35,210 bases of DNA. Origin: an uncultured Kiloniellales bacterium. Its GTDB lineage: Bacteria > Pseudomonadota > Alphaproteobacteria > Kiloniellales > JAKSDN01. Of this stretch, positions 32,879-35,210 are shown piece after piece. The first letter of the stretch is position 1. Every line of letters starts with the position of its first letter. The notes beneath the pieces are model-generated. The model saw only the letters and a program-made list of their open reading frames with translations, made no database searches and was not told the DNA's origin. A program made the position numbers and the translations under genes. The DNA lies in NCBI GenBank assembly GCA_947258885.1, contig CAMYKD010000065.1, positions 1 to 35,210 on the forward strand, in the 5' to 3' direction.

Positions 32879-33236
32879 ACGCCCTTTCGACAGCTGCTCA
32901 GCCGAATGAAATCGAAGAACTCGGGCGCAACCCTATCGTATTCGTGCCGGCCCGTGCTGACGATCTTCAGTCGGTAGGCCTTGCTGTTCTCAAGCTTGTA
33001 CTCCTTCTGCAAGGCCGCGAAGCCCAGATCGACGGTGGCGATGGCGAAGCCCGACAGCTTCACGGCCCGAAGTGCCAGCCCCGTATTGCCAGCAGATAGG
33101 CTTGGACGGCGATGCATAGGTTGAACCCGATGACGATGCCGAGTACCACCCACAAAATTCTCTTCAGGATTTTCTTTGATTCCTTGTTGATCGTCCCTGC
33201 CCCCCTAGATGAACGACCCGCCCTTTTCTGTTCCGG
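32863..33236 (-). pseudogene. Decayed coding remnants: small membrane segment and cupredoxin-like fragment
   Basis: Two short frames lie here. The first (33236 to 33060) has no ATG, GTG or TTG start but encodes a basic stretch plus one clear membrane helix (ILWVVLGIVIGFNLCIAVQA), ending GWHFGP. The second begins at a GTG overlapping that stop (33063) and runs to 32863. Its middle (EYKLENSKAYRLKIVSTGRH, then EYDRVAPEFFDFIRL) resembles the centre of small periplasmic copper-protein (cupredoxin-like) families from memory, but the sequence after it is nonsense and it stops inside the ATPase start. Base composition is lower in G+C than in the neighbours. Together this looks like one or two genes that lost their ends. 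The rest of the 363-base gap 32879-33241 holds nothing else. Confidence 0.4.
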
Positions 33237-33241
33237 TCAAT

Positions 33242-33556
33242 CTAACGTGACGATGCCCCCAAGGGGAAGCGTCCGACGGAAATAGACTTGATGGCCCTCG
33301 GTTTGGCAACGTCCATCACGTACACGTCTTTGGAGACGCCGTTGGTGGTGAATAGCCGTTTCTCGGCCGGGCTTATGCCCAGGCCCTTGTGCTCCACTCC
33401 GACCGGCACCGTGGCGGTCACCGCCATCGTGTCGGCGTCGATCACGCTGATGGAGTTGTCCTTTGCGTTGGAGACATAGACCGTGGGCGCCGCGGCCGGG
33501 CGCCCAAGACCCGCGCCCAGGCCAAGCGCGATCAGCCAAACCAGCCACCTGTTCAC
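33242..33556 (-). CDS. Truncated YVTN beta-propeller protein, PQQ catabolism-associated
   Basis: A protein of 104 residues from a GTG at 33556, with GGGGGAGGG just upstream. A signal peptide (RWLVWLIALGLGAGLGRPAA) is followed by TVYVSNAKDNSISVIDADTM and AVTATVPVG, the first YVTN blade. It then passes directly into RLFTTNGVSKDVYVMDVAKP and SISVGRFPLG, which resembles the final blade of the PQQ-associated propeller family. Members are normally about 320 residues with about seven blades. The middle is absent without a frame break, as expected from recombination between blade repeats. At the end, the neighbouring frame reads GGIVTLD, more like a natural terminus, so a small shift may also exist. 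A propeller cannot close with so few blades, so it is probably nonfunctional. Confidence 0.65.
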   Translation of the reverse strand: MNRWLVWLIALGLGAGLGRPAAAPTVYVSNAKDNSISVIDADTMAVTATVPVGVEHKGLGISPAEKRLFTTNGVSKDVYVMDVAKPRAIKSISVGRFPLGASSR

Positions 33557-33599
33557 CGACGCCCTCCCCCTTCTCGTACCTAGTCGTTGGCCCGCCCGG

Positions 33600-34787
33600 C
33601 TAGCGAAACCGGCAAGCGGTCTCCGGCTCGTCGTAACCCAGCGTGTCCAGGAGAGAGCGCTGGTGCAGATAGCCCTGCTGAGGCGAAACCGAGACCAGCG
33701 CCTTGGGCGCGGCCAGCAGAACTGGCTGCCGCAGCTGGCCGTTCCAGGCACGGAAGGTCAATTTTTGCCCCTTGAACCCGGCCAGTTCGAAATCGGGCCC
33801 CGTTATGTAGGTCGCTATCTTGTCGAAGTCCGCCGATTTGGTGCGGGTCGCCGCCTCGCCGATAACCCGGATCGGCGCCCAGACTCCATAGTCGAGCGCT
33901 GTCATGAACCGCCCGGTCATCTTGCGGAAGCGGCTCTGCAGCTGGGCGGCGCCCCAGCGCTCGTGCGTCTGGTGCCAGGACGTCGGCGTCAGACCCTGAG
34001 TGCCGGCCACGGGTCTGGGCTTCCAAGTGCGATAGGCCAGATACTCGCCGAACTCGCCGATCTCGTCGGCCACAATAAGGACATCGTAATCGACGCCCTG
34101 GGTGAAGACCGGGACCTCGGACTGCGCCGTGCGCCGGGCGTCTGGTCCGAATTCCCACGTCTTCTCGGCGACGATCTTGGCCCCGAACCGCTTGGCGGCC
34201 CGTTTGACAGCCGCCGCGTAGAGCCTGTCCCTTTCGCGCCGACCGGTCACCAGGAACCACTCCCGCCACCGCTTCGACATCAGATACTGCGCCAGTGCGT
34301 CGGCCAGCATGGCCCGGCTCGGCCGCACGTGCAGGACGTTGGCCCGGCACGATTCGTTCCGCAACGCGTCGTCCGGCGCCGCGGCGTTGAAGATCAACGC
34401 CTTCGCCGCCTCCGGCAGGTCCGCCATTTCGACGAGTTGCTCGGCAGACACGTTCAGGATGATGAAGCGGTACCCCTGGGCGAGCAGGTTCTTGAATGCC
34501 GCCATCGCATCGCCGCCCGGTGGCACGCTGACATCATGGAACTCGAAGGCCTGCTTCATGAAGCGGCCGGTGGTGTTGTTGTCCTTTATGGCCAAATGGC
34601 CGCCCCGGACTCCTTCGTCTTCCGGCGGGAGGTCGAGGTTGGACAGCTTGGGCGGCCGCTCGAGGACCTGGCCCAGGTGGGCAATACGGACCGTCTCGAC
34701 CTCCTGCGCTCGACCGGGCCCCGGCGGCCAGAGCACCAGCGGCAGCAGAAATAAAAGGCCGGCCGATATTTGCCTGTCCAGACGCAT
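33600..34787 (-). CDS. ABC-type periplasmic substrate-binding protein, PQQ alcohol-oxidation-associated
   Basis: A protein of 395 residues. A signal peptide (ISAGLLFLLPLVLWPPGPGR, cleaved before AQEVE) directs it to the periplasm. The mature protein begins TVRIAHLGQVLERPPKLSNL and shows a two-lobed type I binding-protein pattern: NLLAQGYRFIILNVSAEQLV, LIFNAAAPDDALRNESCRAN, REWFLVTGRRERDRLYAAAV, RFGAKIVAEKTWEFGPDARR and YDVLIVADEIGEFGEYLAYR. It resembles the binding protein that accompanies PQQ-dependent alcohol dehydrogenase systems. The ATG at 34787 has a GGGAGGAA site. It is the first gene of the leftward block. The pairing with an ABC-2 exporter-type permease is odd, since such proteins normally serve importers. 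Confidence 0.85.
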   Translation of the reverse strand: MRLDRQISAGLLFLLPLVLWPPGPGRAQEVETVRIAHLGQVLERPPKLSNLDLPPEDEGVRGGHLAIKDNNTTGRFMKQAFEFHDVSVPPGGDAMAAFKNLLAQGYRFIILNVSAEQLVEMADLPEAAKALIFNAAAPDDALRNESCRANVLHVRPSRAMLADALAQYLMSKRWREWFLVTGRRERDRLYAAAVKRAAKRFGAKIVAEKTWEFGPDARRTAQSEVPVFTQGVDYDVLIVADEIGEFGEYLAYRTWKPRPVAGTQGLTPTSWHQTHERWGAAQLQSRFRKMTGRFMTALDYGVWAPIRVIGEAATRTKSADFDKIATYITGPDFELAGFKGQKLTFRAWNGQLRQPVLLAAPKALVSVSPQQGYLHQRSLLDTLGYDEPETACRFR

Positions 34788-35067
34788 TCGATTCCTCCCA
34801 GCGATCCCGGTGTTTGGCGGCCATTGTCGGAGTTGTGTCTCGCATGTCAATCGAGGCGGGACGGAGAAACGCTTTCGAATTTCGGACTTTCGCATCCTTG
34901 CGGCAGGTCTCCGGTCATGCGTCGACCGACGCCTTCACTGGCGCCGCGCGCCGCGATCGCGAGGATGGCCGGTCGATCGAAGCCATCCGAACTCCCCGAA
35001 GAGCGACCCGGGGACCGTCAAATCGAACCGAAGAAATTTTTCGTTTAGTTGATTCATTTCCGTGTTG

Positions 35068-35083
35068 TTAACCATTCGTTAAC
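35068..35083 (+). promoter_or_regulatory. Perfect CtrA box
   Basis: TTAA-CCATTCG-TTAAC (35068-35083) matches the CtrA consensus TTAA-N7-TTAAC exactly, in an AT-rich patch. It lies just before the candidate small RNA and about 280 bases upstream of the divergent binding-protein gene. The remainder of 34788-35067 shows no convincing gene. Confidence 0.6.
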
Positions 35084-35089
35084 CATGCC

Positions 35090-35180
35090 ATCATAGGGTG
35101 AGGTCATGCCCTTCTAGGGCCTCCTCCCTGTTCAACTTGTCCCCGTTGGGTTTCAAAACCTCAACGGGGATTTTCTTTTT
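35090..35180 (+). ncRNA. Candidate CtrA-linked small RNA with anti-Shine-Dalgarno motif
   Basis: Downstream of the CtrA box a short non-coding stretch holds a hairpin (gccc 35108-35111, gggc 35117-35120, loop ttcta). It is followed directly by CCTCCTCCC at 35120-35128, complementary to ribosome-binding sites, then a single-stranded linker and an intrinsic terminator ending at 35180. No sensible open frame exists. CCUCCUCCC motifs next to short stems occur in alphaproteobacterial trans-acting sRNAs such as the alpha-r14 group. The 5' end is a guess, giving a length of about 85-95 nt. Confidence 0.45.
35140..35180 (+). terminator. Strong Rho-independent terminator
   Basis: tccccgttg (35140-35148) pairs perfectly with caacgggga (35162-35170), with a 13-base loop (35149-35161), followed by ttttcttttt (35171-35180). 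It is the clearest intrinsic terminator in the window. No protein-coding gene ends before it, which supports a small RNA upstream. Confidence 0.85.
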
Positions 35181-35210
35181 GCGGATCGGAACCGGCCTCC
35201 GGCGCCGCCG

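Noticed and set aside
34814-35071. 85-codon + strand frame upstream of the CtrA box
   Set aside because: No ribosome site, Arg-rich random composition, and it ends within the CtrA box.
1-35210. CRISPR arrays, tRNA or rRNA genes, phage genes and intact insertion sequences
   Set aside because: None could be recognised on either strand.

Overview
The window is GC-rich (roughly two thirds G+C by eye) and reads as chromosomal DNA of an alphaproteobacterium, most likely from the Rhodospirillales or a neighbouring order. The reasons are a divK-pleD pair, an EipB (DUF1849) envelope protein, CtrA-type boxes (TTAA-N7-TTAAC), a zinc-ribbon DinB, and a pqqABCDE operon beside the ABC/beta-propeller genes that accompany PQQ-dependent alcohol oxidation in proteobacteria. 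The placement comes from gene content; no search was run.

Left part (1-17.7 kb), mostly housekeeping genes on the + strand. It starts with a 5'-truncated, frameshifted TPR-protein gene and continues with plsY, a convergent glutathione S-transferase-like gene, a small membrane protein, dprA, topA, rnr, a lipoprotein S41 protease, a NUDIX hydrolase and rpmG. A divK-pleD signalling pair follows on the - strand, then an ROK sugar kinase overlapping dinB. A 266-bp element with 33-bp terminal inverted repeats (17641-17906) lies between dinB and the convergent eipB and supplies stop-codon bases to both.

Middle (17.9-24.7 kb). eipB (-) diverges from a GGDEF diguanylate cyclase (+) that has a near-consensus sigma-54 promoter. 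Next come a small conserved hypothetical gene, a large FAD oxidoreductase/GcvT-type gene broken by an internal deletion with frameshift, a SRPBCC protein, and a dihydropteroate-synthase-like protein that has lost many signature residues.

Right part (24.1-35.2 kb), a block entirely on the - strand and centred on PQQ. Reading in the direction of transcription it holds an ABC-type periplasmic binding protein, a YVTN beta-propeller protein shortened to about 1.5 blades, decayed coding remnants, an ABC ATPase and ABC-2 permease, an App1/DUF2183 phosphatase-like protein, an amidase, a pterin-carbinolamine dehydratase, pqqA, a strong attenuator-like hairpin, then pqqB, pqqC, pqqD and pqqE. The last four are joined by 4-nt overlaps. 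pqqE has no stop at the normal place and stays open antisense through the dihydropteroate-synthase-like gene.

The far right edge carries a perfect CtrA box, then a short predicted transcript with a CCTCCTCCC anti-Shine-Dalgarno motif and a Rho-independent terminator: a candidate small RNA. Several coding lesions (TPR gene, FAD/GcvT gene, propeller, remnants, pqqE stop) in 35 kb suggest either active gene erosion around a methylated-compound/alcohol oxidation locus or small deletions in the assembly.
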